Shown piece after piece: positions 1 through 9,583 of a stretch of DNA of 64,000 nt. The number at the start of each line of letters is the position of its first letter. Position 1 is the stretch's first letter. This DNA is from DASXKD01 sp963707905 (GTDB lineage Bacteria; Actinomycetota; Actinomycetes; Streptosporangiales; Streptosporangiaceae). The notes beneath the pieces were generated by a model, which saw nothing but the letters and a program-made list of their open reading frames with translations, had not been told where the DNA came from and did no database searches. Location of the stretch: assembly GCA_963707905.1 (NCBI GenBank), contig CAVPSA010000021.1:62001-126000 (forward strand), in the 5' to 3' direction. The position numbers and the translations under genes were made by a program.

Positions 1-1641
1 TTCGCGACCGGCGCCGATGTCCGGGTGGGCCTGGCCACGCCGCTCCCGCTGGCCCGGGCCAGCCAGATCGCACATGCCCGTGGCGTGCTCGGCGCCATGC
101 CGGTCAGCAACTTCAACAGCGGGTTCGACGTCTACGCGCTGAACTCCAGTGCGGCGGCGGCCACGGTGCTGCTCCGGCCGGACCTGGCCGGTATCCCGGT
201 ACCCGCGCTCTGGCAGCGGCTGATCCCGGCCCACGCCGCCCCCGGCCTGACGCTGCCCGGACGGCCCGCACGGATCGCGGTGACCGCCGCGGTCAGCCCG
301 CCGCGCGGCATCCGGTTCGGCGCGCTGCCGGTGAGCCTGTCCGTACAGGACGGCTGGGGCATCGTGTACTCGGTCCCGGCGGGCAGCCTGCCCGCGGACG
401 GCCGTCCGCACCGGCTGGTGGCCGATCTGGCTGCTGCCCCAGGCCAGGCCGCCCCCGGCACGGGGCAGGCGCGTTACCCGCTGCGGCTGCTCGGGCTGGC
501 GCTGAGCTACCAGTTGCCGCCATTCCCCGAGGCGTCTCTGGGCACGGCGGCGGCCGCGCAGGTGCAGGCGCGGGTCGCGGCGGCGCGCGCCACGCTGGGC
601 GTGCGCGCGCTGGCGGTCTCCTCCCGCGGCTCCGGCGGCTTCCCGGCACCGTTCACCGTCGCCACGCGGCCCGGGGGCATGCTGCCCGGGTGGCATGCCG
701 CGGCCGCCGCGCCCGGGCTCGCCGATCCGCACGCGACCGGCATCAAGCCCAAGGTCGAGGCGTGGCGGCCAGGGCCCGCCACGCTGACCTTCAGCACCGG
801 CACCGGGCTGCTCATCCAGCGGCCCGGGGTGCCGCCCCTGCCGGTCACCGGCCAGGTTGCGCTCACCGCCGGGTACCCCTATGTGCCACTGCCGGCCATC
901 GCGACCCGTGCGTTCTTCGTCGCAGCCAACGCCCGCATCGGCCAGGTCGTCCCGCTGCCCGTCGGCAACGCCACCGTGCCGGTGCGGCTGGTGGCGATGA
1001 TCCATGCCTTCCCTGGCGCCGGGAACGGCACCGCCACGGTGGTCGTGGACCAGCCCTCGCTGCAGGCCGTGCTCGCCGCGCAGTCGCAGCCGCCGTTGCC
1101 GGTGACCGGCTGGTGGCTGCGGACGGCGCACGGCGTCCCGCCCGGCCTGCCGGCCGGCGCCAGCGCGGTGAGCCTGGACCGGGCGGCGGCGGCGCTGCTC
1201 GGCGACCCGCTGCCGAACGTGTCCCAGCTCGCGCTGCTGGTCATCGCGGTGGCGGCGGCGCTGCTCGCGGCCATCGGGTTCGTCGTGTGCGTGGTGGCCG
1301 CGGTGACCGAGCGGCGCCTGCAGGATGCCCTGCTCGCCGCGCTCGGCATGGGCCGCGGCGCCAGGACCGGCCAGTTGTGCCTGGAACAGCTCATGCTCAG
1401 CCTGCCCGCCGCCGCCGCGGGCGCGCTGATCGGCATCGGCCTGGCCCGCCTGCTCGTCCCCGCGGTGACGCTCACCAGCGGGGCGGCGGCCCCGTTCCCG
1501 CCGGTGCGGGTGGTGGTCCCACTGGGCTGGATCGCGCTGCTGGCGCTGGCGGTCGCGGCGGTACCGGTCCTCGCCGCCGCTGCGGCCGCGGCCTACCACC
1601 CGGACCCTGCCGCCCAGCTGCGCGCCGGGGAGTCGACATGA
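1..1641 (+). CDS. FtsX-like ABC transporter permease, 5' truncated by window edge
   Basis: The reading frame is already open at base 1, so the true start lies upstream. The visible part has a long extracytoplasmic-type region followed by a C-terminal FtsX/MacB-like membrane domain: a helix around residues 400-430, the usual cytoplasmic stretch with an LAALGMGRGAR motif, and two more helices ending near the stop. This matches the substrate-handling permeases of MacB/LolCDE-type export systems. It overlaps the next permease by ATGA and is followed by two ATPases, so it belongs to a four-gene export operon. The substrate is unknown; peptides or lipids are typical for the family. Confidence 0.85.
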   Translation, partial: FATGADVRVGLATPLPLARASQIAHARGVLGAMPVSNFNSGFDVYALNSSAAAATVLLRPDLAGIPVPALWQRLIPAHAAPGLTLPGRPARIAVTAAVSPPRGIRFGALPVSLSVQDGWGIVYSVPAGSLPADGRPHRLVADLAAAPGQAAPGTGQARYPLRLLGLALSYQLPPFPEASLGTAAAAQVQARVAAARATLGVRALAVSSRGSGGFPAPFTVATRPGGMLPGWHAAAAAPGLADPHATGIKPKVEAWRPGPATLTFSTGTGLLIQRPGVPPLPVTGQVALTAGYPYVPLPAIATRAFFVAANARIGQVVPLPVGNATVPVRLVAMIHAFPGAGNGTATVVVDQPSLQAVLAAQSQPPLPVTGWWLRTAHGVPPGLPAGASAVSLDRAAAALLGDPLPNVSQLALLVIAVAAALLAAIGFVVCVVAAVTERRLQDALLAALGMGRGARTGQLCLEQLMLSLPAAAAGALIGIGLARLLVPAVTLTSGAAAPFPPVRVVVPLGWIALLALAVAAVPVLAAAAAAAYHPDPAAQLRAGEST

Positions 1642-4482
1642 CCGCGCCGGGGAGCCGGGACCGAGGCCACGGGAGCCGGGACACGGCGGAGAGCCGGGAC
1701 ACGGCGGCCCGGGGTGGTCTCGGGAGCCGGGCCGCAGCGGCGTGGCCTGCGCTGACCGGCACCGCGGCCGCGGCCAGTGTGACGCTCGCGCTGCTCGTGC
1801 TGGTCTGCACGTTCGTCGCGGTCGCCGTGCCGCGGGCGAGCCTGGGCTACCGCACGGCCGTGCTGCAGCGGGACTTCCGGGCCGCGTCGGCGGCGCAGAC
1901 GACGGTGCTGGCGGACGGCGACCTGTCCGGGCTGGGCCAGCAGGCGCTGGCCGCCACGCAGCTGGCAGGTGCCAAGGCACAGCTGAGCGCCACGCGGCTG
2001 GAAGCCGCCGGGGCACAGCTCGCCGCCGGGCTGCGCCGGGGCGGGCTGCCGCTCTCCGCGCCCCGGACCCAGTGGTCCGGGCTGGCCACCGGGGCCATCA
2101 CGGTGTCCGGGGCCGCCGCGCCGGCGCTGCGGCACATGGGCCAGTCCGAGATGGAACTGCTCTACCGCAGCGGCCTGGCCGGCCGGTCGGTCCTGACGGC
2201 GGGCTCGATGCCAGTCGCGGTGACCTCCCACGGCGGCCACGCCACGTTCGGTGTGGCGGTCACCACGGGCACCGCCGCCCGGCTCGGCCTGCACGTCGGC
2301 TCCCGGCTCCGGGTGGCCGGCCAGACGCTGGTGGTCACCGGGATCGTCCGGCCGGCAGACCCGGCCTCGGACTTCTGGACCGTCGACCCGATCGCCGCCA
2401 CGCCCCAGCTGACCCAGCTCGGCACGGACGCCACGCCGTTCTGGACCACGGCCGCGTTCGTCGGCCCGGCCGAGGTGCAGGCGGTGCAACGGCGCCTGGC
2501 CGCCGAACCGCTGCACGCCCTGTGGAGCTTCCCGCTGGACCTGAGCGGAGTGACCGCCGACCAGGCCGCTTCGCTGGAGCGCAAGCTGCAGGCCACCTCG
2601 TACCTGTCGGTGGCCAGCTCGGCCGGCTCGGGCCTGGCCAGCACGCGGAAGCCAGGGCAGCCCGTTCGTGGTCAGCCTCAGCACCGGGCTGACGGTCATC
2701 CTGCCCTCGTTCGTGGCGACCGACGATGCCGTGCAGCGGGCCCTGTCGCTGCTGTTCGTCAGCCTGGCGGTGATCGGCGCGGTGGTGGTGCTCCTCGGTG
2801 CCCGGCTCGTCACCGTGTACCGGGACGGTGAGTACGCGATGATGCGGGCGCGCGGGGCGGCGCTGCGGCAGATCATCCTGGTGGCGCTGCGCGGCGGTGC
2901 CGTCACGGTGCTGCCCGCCGCGGCCGTGGGGGTCGCCGCGGCCATCGCGGTGACCCCGGGGCCCGCGCCGGTGCTGTCGTGGTGGCTGGCCGGCCTGATC
3001 ACCGTGGCCGCGCTGGCGGGCCCCCCGGTGCTGGCCGGGTGGCGGCACCGGACCCGCCGCGTGGTCGCCGGCCCGCAGAGCGCGGCCCTGGCCCGCCGCC
3101 GGATCACCGCGGCGCGCCGGTGGGTGGCCGACATCATGCTGGTCTGCGCGGCGGTGGGCGGGCTGGTCATCCTGCGCCAGCAGGGCCTGCCGCCCGCGGG
3201 CAGCACGGACTTCTTCACCAGCGCCGCCCCTGTGCTTGTGGCCATCCCGGCGGCCCTGCTTGTGATGCGCGGATACCCCCTCGTGCTGCGCCAGCTCACC
3301 CGGCTGGCCGGACGGCGGCGCGGGGTCGTGATGATCGTCGGCTTCGCCCGCGGCGGCGCGGCGGCACAGGCGGGGGTGCTGCCCGCGTTCGCGCTGGTCC
3401 TGGCGTTCGCCGTGATCGCCTTCGCCGCGATGGCCCGCACCGCGGTGGCAGCCGCCGACGTGGCGGCGTCGTGGCAGGCCGCCGGGGCCGACGCGGTGGT
3501 CACCGCGCCCGCGGTCGGCCCGGGGATCACCCCGGCCGCGCAGCGGGCGATCGCCGCCGTGCCCGGGGTCAAGCGGACCGCCACGGCCTCCGTGGCCACG
3601 GGCACGTCCGGCCAGGGCCTGATCGTGCCGGTGGTGATCGTCGATCCGCGCAGTTACGCCGCGCTCACCGCGGCCACGCCGCTGCCCCCGTTCCCCGCGG
3701 CCGCACTGGCCCCGCCCGGTGCCACCGCCGGGCCGCACGCGCGGGTGCCCGCGCTTGTCTCGTCGGTCGGGCGGGACATCCTGGGGCAAGGGTCCGGCCT
3801 GTACGTGGCGGGCCGGACGATGAGCATCCGGGTGGCCGGGCGCCTGAACACGTTCATCGGCGTGACGCCCGGCGGCCAGTTCGCCGTGGTGCCGCGGTGG
3901 GCACTCGGGCGGCAGGCGCCGCCGGCGACCGTCATGGCGATCGTCGGCCCGCGGCTTGACACGGCGGCGCTGCTGCGCACGGCCCACCGGGTGGTGCCCG
4001 GCGCCCACGTCACCCTGCGCACGAACCTGCTTGCCTCGATCGCCAGCGCGCCACTGCCGCACGGCGGGTTCGTCACGTTCGCCCAGGGTGCCGCCGCCGC
4101 GCTCGGCCTGAGCCTGCTCGTGCTCGCACTCATGCTGGTGCTCACGGCCAGGTCCAGGGAGATGACGCTGGCCCGGCTGGCCACCATGGGACTTGGGCCG
4201 GCCCAGTCGCGGCGCATCACGGCGGTGGAGACCTTGCCGGCCATCGCTGCCGCCGCGGTGGGCGGGGCCGTCTGCGCGCTGGCCCTGGTGCCGCTGGTCG
4301 GCCCGGCGGTGGACCTCGCGGCGTTCACCGGGATGCCGGTGACCGTGCCGCTGCATGCGAACCTGGTGGCGATCGTGGTCACGGCGGCCGGGCTGGTGCT
4401 GCTGGCCTGGCTGACCCTTGCCGTGCAGTACCGGCTGGCCCGCGGCCGCGGTGCGGCCCAGGCGCTGCGGGTGGGTGAGTGA
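1638..4482 (+). pseudogene. FtsX-like ABC transporter permease with internal frameshift
   Basis: The ATG at 1638 overlaps the upstream stop (ATGA). An N-terminal helix (about residues 40-60) is followed by a long periplasmic-type domain. Near 2650-2668 the frame breaks: coding sense continues in the +1 frame through 4482 with VVSLSTGLTVILPSF and then FtsX-type helices, including a second set at the C-terminus (LARLATMGLGPAQSRR). Joined, the protein would be about 948 residues, a normal length for a two-lobed permease. One extra base, or two missing bases, explains the break. It is either a true pseudogene or a sequence error; the intact partners in the operon make error or very recent mutation plausible. 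Confidence 0.75.
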
Positions 4483-4502
4483 GTGAGTGAGTGAGTGAGT
4501 GA
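4475..4502 (+). repeat. (GTGA)7 tetranucleotide microsatellite
   Basis: Seven perfect GTGA units span the stop codon of the upstream permease (TGA 4480-4482) and end just before the ribosome binding site of the next ATPase. Every frame through GTGA repeats meets TGA quickly, so copy-number change would alter only the last few permease residues and the spacing to the next gene. Confidence 0.95.
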
Positions 4503-4524
4503 ACGGGATCCGGAGGAGAGGCCG

Positions 4525-5622
4525 ATGACGGCGACACCGGCGGACGGTGCCCGGCGGGCGGACGCTGCCCGGCTGGCGGACGCTGCCCGGCTGGCGGAGG
4601 GCGCCGGGCGGGCGGGGAACATCAGCGCGGCGGCCGGGCTCACCGAACTCGGCACCGAGGCTGAGCGCGCCCGGGCCTCCTACGGTGAGGGTGCGCTGAT
4701 CATGTGCGACCGGCTGGTGCGCATCTTCGCCGCGGACGGGATCGAGGTGCAGGCGCTGCAAGGACTCGACCTGCTGGTCGAGGACGGCGAGCTGACCGCG
4801 ATCGTCGGCGCCTCGGGCAGCGGCAAGTCCACGCTGATGAACATCCTCGCGGGCCTGGACGCCCCCACCGCCGGGCGGGCCAGGGTGGGTGGTCACGACC
4901 TGGGTTCGATGACCTCGCGGGAGCGCCTCGGCTACCGGCGGAGCACGGTCGGCTTCGTCTGGCAGCAGACCTCGCGGAACCTGCTCCCCTACCTGACCGC
5001 GCTGCAGAACGTGATCATGCCGATGCAGTTCGCCGGGCTGCGGCACCGGCCGCGCGCCCGGCGGGCCTGGGAACTGCTCGACGTGCTGGGGCTCAGCCAT
5101 TGCGCGGGGCGCAAGCCGTCCCAGATGTCGGGCGGTGAGCAGCAGCGCACCGCGATCGCCACCGCCCTGGCGAACGAGCCGCGGGTACTGCTGGCCGACG
5201 AGCCGACCGGCGAACTGGACAGCGCCACGGCCCGTGAGGTGTTCGCGGCGCTGCAGACGGCGAACACCGAACTGGGCGTGACGGTGCTCGTGGTGACCCA
5301 CGACCCAGCGGTGTCGGCCCAGGTCCGGCGGACGATCGCGATCAGGGACGGCCGGACGAGCACCGAGACGCTGCGGCACGACGTCGCCGACGAGCACGGC
5401 AACGCCACCCGGCACGCGGTCGAGTACGCGGTGCTCGACCGGGCGGGGCGGGTGCAGCTCCCCCGGGATATGACCGAAGCGCTCGGCATGAGGGACCGGG
5501 TGCGGCTGCAGCAGGATCCCGACCACATCGGCGTGTGGCCCGACCAGGCCGCGAGCCGGCCCGGCGGCCCGCCGGCCGGCCGGGACGGCGCATCCCGCGA
5601 CGCCAGGGAGGACACCGCATGA
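4525..5622 (+). CDS. ABC transporter ATP-binding protein with AbrB-like C-terminal tail
   Basis: LolD/MacB-type ATPase energising the adjacent permeases. The ATG at 4525 is chosen because GGAGGAGAG lies 4-12 bases upstream. Residues 1-55 are an Ala/Arg-rich extension with a duplicated LADAAR unit. Walker A GASGSGKST is at about 95-103, then a signature MSGGEQQR and Walker B VLLADEPTGELD, followed by a THD switch. After the ATPase fold come about 65 residues containing LDRAGRVQLPRDMTEALGM, which resembles a SpoVT/AbrB swapped-hairpin strand pattern. Similar tails occur in some actinobacterial ABC ATPases, as I recall. It ends in ATGA overlap with the second ATPase. Confidence 0.9.
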   Translation: MTATPADGARRADAARLADAARLAEGAGRAGNISAAAGLTELGTEAERARASYGEGALIMCDRLVRIFAADGIEVQALQGLDLLVEDGELTAIVGASGSGKSTLMNILAGLDAPTAGRARVGGHDLGSMTSRERLGYRRSTVGFVWQQTSRNLLPYLTALQNVIMPMQFAGLRHRPRARRAWELLDVLGLSHCAGRKPSQMSGGEQQRTAIATALANEPRVLLADEPTGELDSATAREVFAALQTANTELGVTVLVVTHDPAVSAQVRRTIAIRDGRTSTETLRHDVADEHGNATRHAVEYAVLDRAGRVQLPRDMTEALGMRDRVRLQQDPDHIGVWPDQAASRPGGPPAGRDGASRDAREDTA

Positions 5623-6344
5623 CCGGCGCGGAACCCGGCCCGGTGGCAGGCGCGCAGGCAACGGACGAGGCCCCGGTGCTTGTCGACGTCAGGGACGTCG
5701 CGCGCACCTTCGGGCAGGGGCGCACCGCCGCGCACGCGCTGCGCGGCGTGTCGTTCACGGTCCGCAGGGGCCAGCTCACCGCCCTGTGTGGCCGGTCCGG
5801 CTCGGGCAAGACCACGCTGCTGAACGTCATCGGCGGCCTGGACGTGCCGACCGGGGGCACCGTGACCGTGGCCGGCCGGGAGGTCACCCGGATGACCGAG
5901 CGGGACCGGATGGCGCTGCGCAGGGACACGATCGCGTTCATCTTCCAGTCGTTCGGGCTGATCCCCATGCTGTCGGCGGCGGAGAACGTCGGCATCCCAC
6001 TGCGGATCACCGGCACGCCGTCGGCCGGCCGGGAGCAGCGGGTCGCGATGATGCTGGAGATCGTCGGCCTGTCCGAACACGCCGCGCACCGCCCGGACGA
6101 GCTGTCCGGCGGCCAGCAGCAGCGCATCGCCATCGCCCGGGCGCTGGCCGGGCGACCGCAACTGCTGATCGCCGACGAGCCGACCAGCCAGCTCGACCTG
6201 GAGACCGGGCGGCAGATCATGCGCCTGCTGCTCACCGTGGTCCGCTCGGAGGGGATCACCGCGCTGGTGGCCACGCACGACGAGGCGCTCATGGACCTGG
6301 CCGACGAGATCATCCGGCTGGAGGACGGCCAGATCGCGAGCTGA
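5619..6344 (+). CDS. ABC transporter ATP-binding protein (LolD/MacB type)
   Basis: The start ATG overlaps the upstream stop (ATGA) and has GGGAGG 8 bases upstream. All ATPase motifs are present: Walker A GRSGSGKTT, Q-loop FIFQSFGLIP, signature LSGGQQQR, Walker B LLIADEPTSQLD and H-loop VATHDEA. At 241 residues it is the usual compact length for this subfamily. It lacks the AbrB-like tail of its neighbour, so the two ATPases may form a heterodimer serving the two permeases. The operon ends with the hairpin at 6347-6374. Confidence 0.92.
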   Translation: MTGAEPGPVAGAQATDEAPVLVDVRDVARTFGQGRTAAHALRGVSFTVRRGQLTALCGRSGSGKTTLLNVIGGLDVPTGGTVTVAGREVTRMTERDRMALRRDTIAFIFQSFGLIPMLSAAENVGIPLRITGTPSAGREQRVAMMLEIVGLSEHAAHRPDELSGGQQQRIAIARALAGRPQLLIADEPTSQLDLETGRQIMRLLLTVVRSEGITALVATHDEALMDLADEIIRLEDGQIAS

Positions 6345-6346
6345 CC

Positions 6347-6374
6347 GTGCCCCGGCAGCGGACTGCCGGGGCAC
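6347..6374. terminator. Perfect 12-bp hairpin between convergent genes
   Basis: GTGCCCCGGCAG (6347-6358), loop CGGA, then the exact complement (6363-6374). It sits between the stop of the ABC operon and the stop of the convergent glycosyltransferase gene. There is no T-tract, as is common for actinobacterial bidirectional terminators. Confidence 0.85.
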
Positions 6375-6394
6375 GCTCGGTCAGCCGCCGGGTC

Positions 6395-7948
6395 TCAGCC
6401 GTAGTTGCGGAACGCGGGCCAGGCCTGGCCCCAGGACGACCGCAGCCCGGTGGCCACGAAGACCTGCGCGCCCTGCTCGTCGTCGCTCACGCCAAGCCCG
6501 TTCCAGAACGTGGCGACCAGACGGACGTGCCGGAACTCGCGGTGCAGGAACGCCGGGTCCAGGTTCACCGCGATCGCGGCGGTGCCGGTCCCGGGCGGCG
6601 GCCCCCACAGCCAGAAGTTGTTCGCGCCGCTGTAGACCTGCGGCAGGCCCAGCCCCGGCCCGTAGCGGTCGATGGCGCCGGCCTCACCGTAGTTCCCGGT
6701 GAGGATCGTGGTGTGCTGCCGCTGCGCGGCCGGCAGCGCGTGGTACTCGCGGGCGACCAGCGCCACCAGCTTCGGCCAGGCGATTTCCTCGCCCAGGTCA
6801 TAGTTGATCTTCTGCACCGGCGCGGCGTGCAGGGCCCGGGCCGGCAGCACCGGCAGCGTCACCGGCGCGGCGATCACGGCACCGGCCAGCATCGCGCCTG
6901 CCAGCACGGCGGCGGGCCGGATCCGCCCGGCCAGCGGCCGGCGCGCGGCCAGCCAGCGCTCGGCCGGCACGCACCCGGCCGCGAGCAGGAACGTGTACGC
7001 CGCGCCCGGGTAGTACGCCTTGCCGCCGAGCACGAACTGCAGCGCGATCACGATCACGCAGGCGATGCCGACCGGGCGGAACGCGCGGGCCGCGCCGCTG
7101 CGCACCGACCAGATCGCCCCGGTGACCCAGACCGGCACGAGCACCGGGCCGGTGTAGAGCACCTGCGCGATCCAGTAGACGGCCCGGTTGTGCCCGGCCT
7201 GGCCCTGCAGCGCACGGAACACGTCGATGCTGGGCCAGCCGTGCACCGCCTGCCAGATCAGGTCGGGCGCGGCCAGGGCCGCGGCGATCACGCAGCCGGC
7301 CAGCAGGTACCTGCTGCGCAGCAGGCTGCGGGCATCGGTGGCAAGGAACCCGGCGGCGAGCGCGGCCACGAGGAAGGCGATGTTCCACTTGGCCTCGCTG
7401 GCCACCCCGATGCTCAGGCCGATCGCCAGCCACCAGCGCGGGTCGCGGCTGCCGAGCAATTTCATGACCAGCAGCAGCGTGACCGCCCAGCAGACGAAGT
7501 CGGGTGCGGTGGTGGTCAGTTCGTGCATCGCACCGAGGTACTCGCCGCAGGTCGCCGCGGCAAGCGCGGCGAGCAGTTGCCCGGTCCGGCCCGCGCCGAG
7601 CATCCGGCTCATCACCGCGGTCAGCACGACCAGCGCGGCGAGCCCGAGCGCGGGCACCACCCGCAGGCCAGCGAGCGTGTTACCGCCCAGGGCCACGGCC
7701 GCCCGGGCAAGCAGCGGCGTCAGCGGCGGCTGGTCCACGTAGCCGAAGGCCAGGTGGTGCCCTGCGGAGAGGAAGTAGAGCTCGTCACGGACATAGCCGT
7801 AGCGTGCGCTGACGGCCATCTCGGCCGCGAACGCCGCCACCGCGATGACCGCGATGCCCCGCCACGGCGCCTTGCCGGTGCTGGCCGACGGCTCAGGCGC
7901 CAGGCGCCGGGCCGCGGGCGGCTGCTGTGTTTCGCCGGTGAGGTTCAT
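6395..7948 (-). CDS. GT-C family membrane glycosyltransferase (PMT/ArnT-like)
   Basis: 517-residue polytopic membrane protein. After a 30-residue cytoplasmic N-terminus and the first helix comes YVRDELYFLSAGHHLAFGY followed by DQPPLTP, the first-loop acidic motif of PMT/glycosyltransferase family 39 enzymes that use polyprenyl-phosphate sugars. About ten hydrophobic segments follow, then a soluble C-terminal domain. It probably transfers a lipid-linked sugar outside the membrane; the acceptor is unknown. The ATG at 7948 lacks a clear ribosome binding site, so leaderless translation is possible. It is divergent from the downstream dehydrogenase gene. Confidence 0.85.
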   Translation of the reverse strand: MNLTGETQQPPAARRLAPEPSASTGKAPWRGIAVIAVAAFAAEMAVSARYGYVRDELYFLSAGHHLAFGYVDQPPLTPLLARAAVALGGNTLAGLRVVPALGLAALVVLTAVMSRMLGAGRTGQLLAALAAATCGEYLGAMHELTTTAPDFVCWAVTLLLVMKLLGSRDPRWWLAIGLSIGVASEAKWNIAFLVAALAAGFLATDARSLLRSRYLLAGCVIAAALAAPDLIWQAVHGWPSIDVFRALQGQAGHNRAVYWIAQVLYTGPVLVPVWVTGAIWSVRSGAARAFRPVGIACVIVIALQFVLGGKAYYPGAAYTFLLAAGCVPAERWLAARRPLAGRIRPAAVLAGAMLAGAVIAAPVTLPVLPARALHAAPVQKINYDLGEEIAWPKLVALVAREYHALPAAQRQHTTILTGNYGEAGAIDRYGPGLGLPQVYSGANNFWLWGPPPGTGTAAIAVNLDPAFLHREFRHVRLVATFWNGLGVSDDEQGAQVFVATGLRSSWGQAWPAFRNYG

Positions 7949-8182
7949 AAGAAAATCGTTGCGCTACGCAAGGCCCGGGCGCATCGGGCGCCCGGGCGAT
8001 CCGGCGGCTCCCCCGCAGGACGGGCACCGGGCCGGCCGGGCCCGTCCCTCCCCCGTGCGGCGGAGCTGCCGGGTCCTCCCGGTGGGGGAACCCGCGGGGC
8101 CGGCCGCCCGGCGGGGGCCGCGGCACCCCGCGGAGCCCGCCGTGCCAGGATCGGGAGGGACATCGAGGCAGGAGGCGAAGCC

Positions 8183-9556
8183 ATGGCGGCTGACGGCGTC
8201 GACGCACTGGTGATCTTCGGGGCGACCGGGGACCTGGCGAAACTGGAGACCTTCCCGGCCCTGGTCGGCCTGGTGCAACGCGGCGTGCTTGACGTGCCGA
8301 TCGTCGGGGTGGCCAAGAGCGGCTGGGGCCTGGACCAGTTCCGGGACTACGCCGTCGCCTCGCTGAAACTCAACAACATGGACCCGTCCAGCCCGGCGGC
8401 TGCAAAGATGCTCGGGCTGCTCCGCTACGTCGACGGCGACCTCGGCGACGAGGGTACCTACCAGGCCATGTCCGGGGAGATCGGCGCGGGCCAGCGGGTG
8501 CTGTACTACCTGGAGGTGCCGCCGCCGCTGTTCGGCCGGATCGCCCAGGGCATTGCCACGGCCGGGCGCGCCGAGGGAAACCGGGTCATGGTGGAAAAAC
8601 CGTTCGGCACCGACCTGGCCAGTGCCCGGCGGCTGAACGCGCAGATGCACCAGTACTTCCCCGAGGAGAACATCTACCGGGTGGACCACTGGCTGGGCCT
8701 GGACCCGGTGGAGAACGTGCTCTTCGCCCGGTTCACCAACGCGGTGATCGAGCCGCTGCTCAACCGGGACCACGTGGAGAGCATCCAGATCACCATGGCC
8801 GAGGCGTTCGACGTCGCCGACCGCGGGCGCTTCTACGACGGCACGGGGGCCATCCGTGACGTGGTGCAGAACCATATGCTCCAGGTGCTCGCCACGGTGA
8901 TGGCCGACCCGCCGGACGGTCAGGGGCTGAGCCAGTGGCGCGGCGCGAAGTCCCGGCTGATCGCCTCGCTCACCCCGCTGACACCGGCCGACACCGTGCG
9001 CGGCCAGTACGAGGGGTACCTGGACGTGGCGGGCGTGGCCCCGCACTCCACCGTGGAGACGTTCGTCGCGGTGCGGCTGATGGCCGACACCTGGCAGTGG
9101 GCGGACGTGCCGATCCTGATCCGGGCGGGCAAATGCATGCCGGTCACCGCCACCGAGGTCACCGTCAGGTTCCGCCGCCCGCCACGGGACATCTTCGGCC
9201 TCGCGCCGCTGCCCGCCGCCAACGAGCTGCGGTTCCGGGTCTGGCCGGAAACCCAGGTGAGCCTCACCCTGGCCGGCAAGAAACCGGGCGCAGGGTGGGA
9301 ACCAGAGTCGCAGGAACTCACGTTCGCCCAGCAGCCGGGAGAGGACATGCGCCCCTACGACCGGCTCATCGGCGCGGCCCTGGACGGGGACCGGTGGCTG
9401 TTCGCCGAGCAGGACACGGTGGAGGCGGCCTGGCAGGTCGTGGACCCGGTGCTCGGCGGCATGACGCCGGTGCACCCGTACGCCAAGGCCACCTGGGGCC
9501 CCAAGGAGGCCGACCGCCTGCTGCCGCACCGTGACACCTGGCACGACCCGGCCTGA
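8183..9556 (+). CDS. zwf: Glucose-6-phosphate dehydrogenase-like protein
   Basis: 457 residues, starting at the ATG with GGAGG seven bases upstream. The N-terminal Rossmann motif FGATGDLAKLE binds NADP, EKPFGTDL is the conserved lysine/proline loop, and YRVDHWLGLDPVENV corresponds to the active-site RIDHYLGKE segment with its catalytic histidine. In that segment the usual Tyr is Trp and the usual substrate-binding Lys is Leu. The C-terminal half (DVVQNHMLQVLA, RAGKCMP) is typical of the family and fixes the assignment to the G6PD fold. It could be a second, diverged isozyme with altered substrate preference. No tal, opcA or pgl neighbours are visible. Confidence 0.85.
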   Translation: MAADGVDALVIFGATGDLAKLETFPALVGLVQRGVLDVPIVGVAKSGWGLDQFRDYAVASLKLNNMDPSSPAAAKMLGLLRYVDGDLGDEGTYQAMSGEIGAGQRVLYYLEVPPPLFGRIAQGIATAGRAEGNRVMVEKPFGTDLASARRLNAQMHQYFPEENIYRVDHWLGLDPVENVLFARFTNAVIEPLLNRDHVESIQITMAEAFDVADRGRFYDGTGAIRDVVQNHMLQVLATVMADPPDGQGLSQWRGAKSRLIASLTPLTPADTVRGQYEGYLDVAGVAPHSTVETFVAVRLMADTWQWADVPILIRAGKCMPVTATEVTVRFRRPPRDIFGLAPLPAANELRFRVWPETQVSLTLAGKKPGAGWEPESQELTFAQQPGEDMRPYDRLIGAALDGDRWLFAEQDTVEAAWQVVDPVLGGMTPVHPYAKATWGPKEADRLLPHRDTWHDPA

Positions 9557-9583
9557 CCAACCGGCCGACCGCAACAGGGCGGC

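Noticed and set aside
4475..4502. GTGA repeat considered as a CRISPR-like array
   Set aside because: Units are four bases with no spacers and no cas genes; it is a microsatellite.
2335..5661. Very long minus-strand open frame opposite the ABC genes
   Set aside because: Low-complexity Arg/Gly/His/Pro composition and full antisense overlap with clear transporter genes; a GC-skew shadow.
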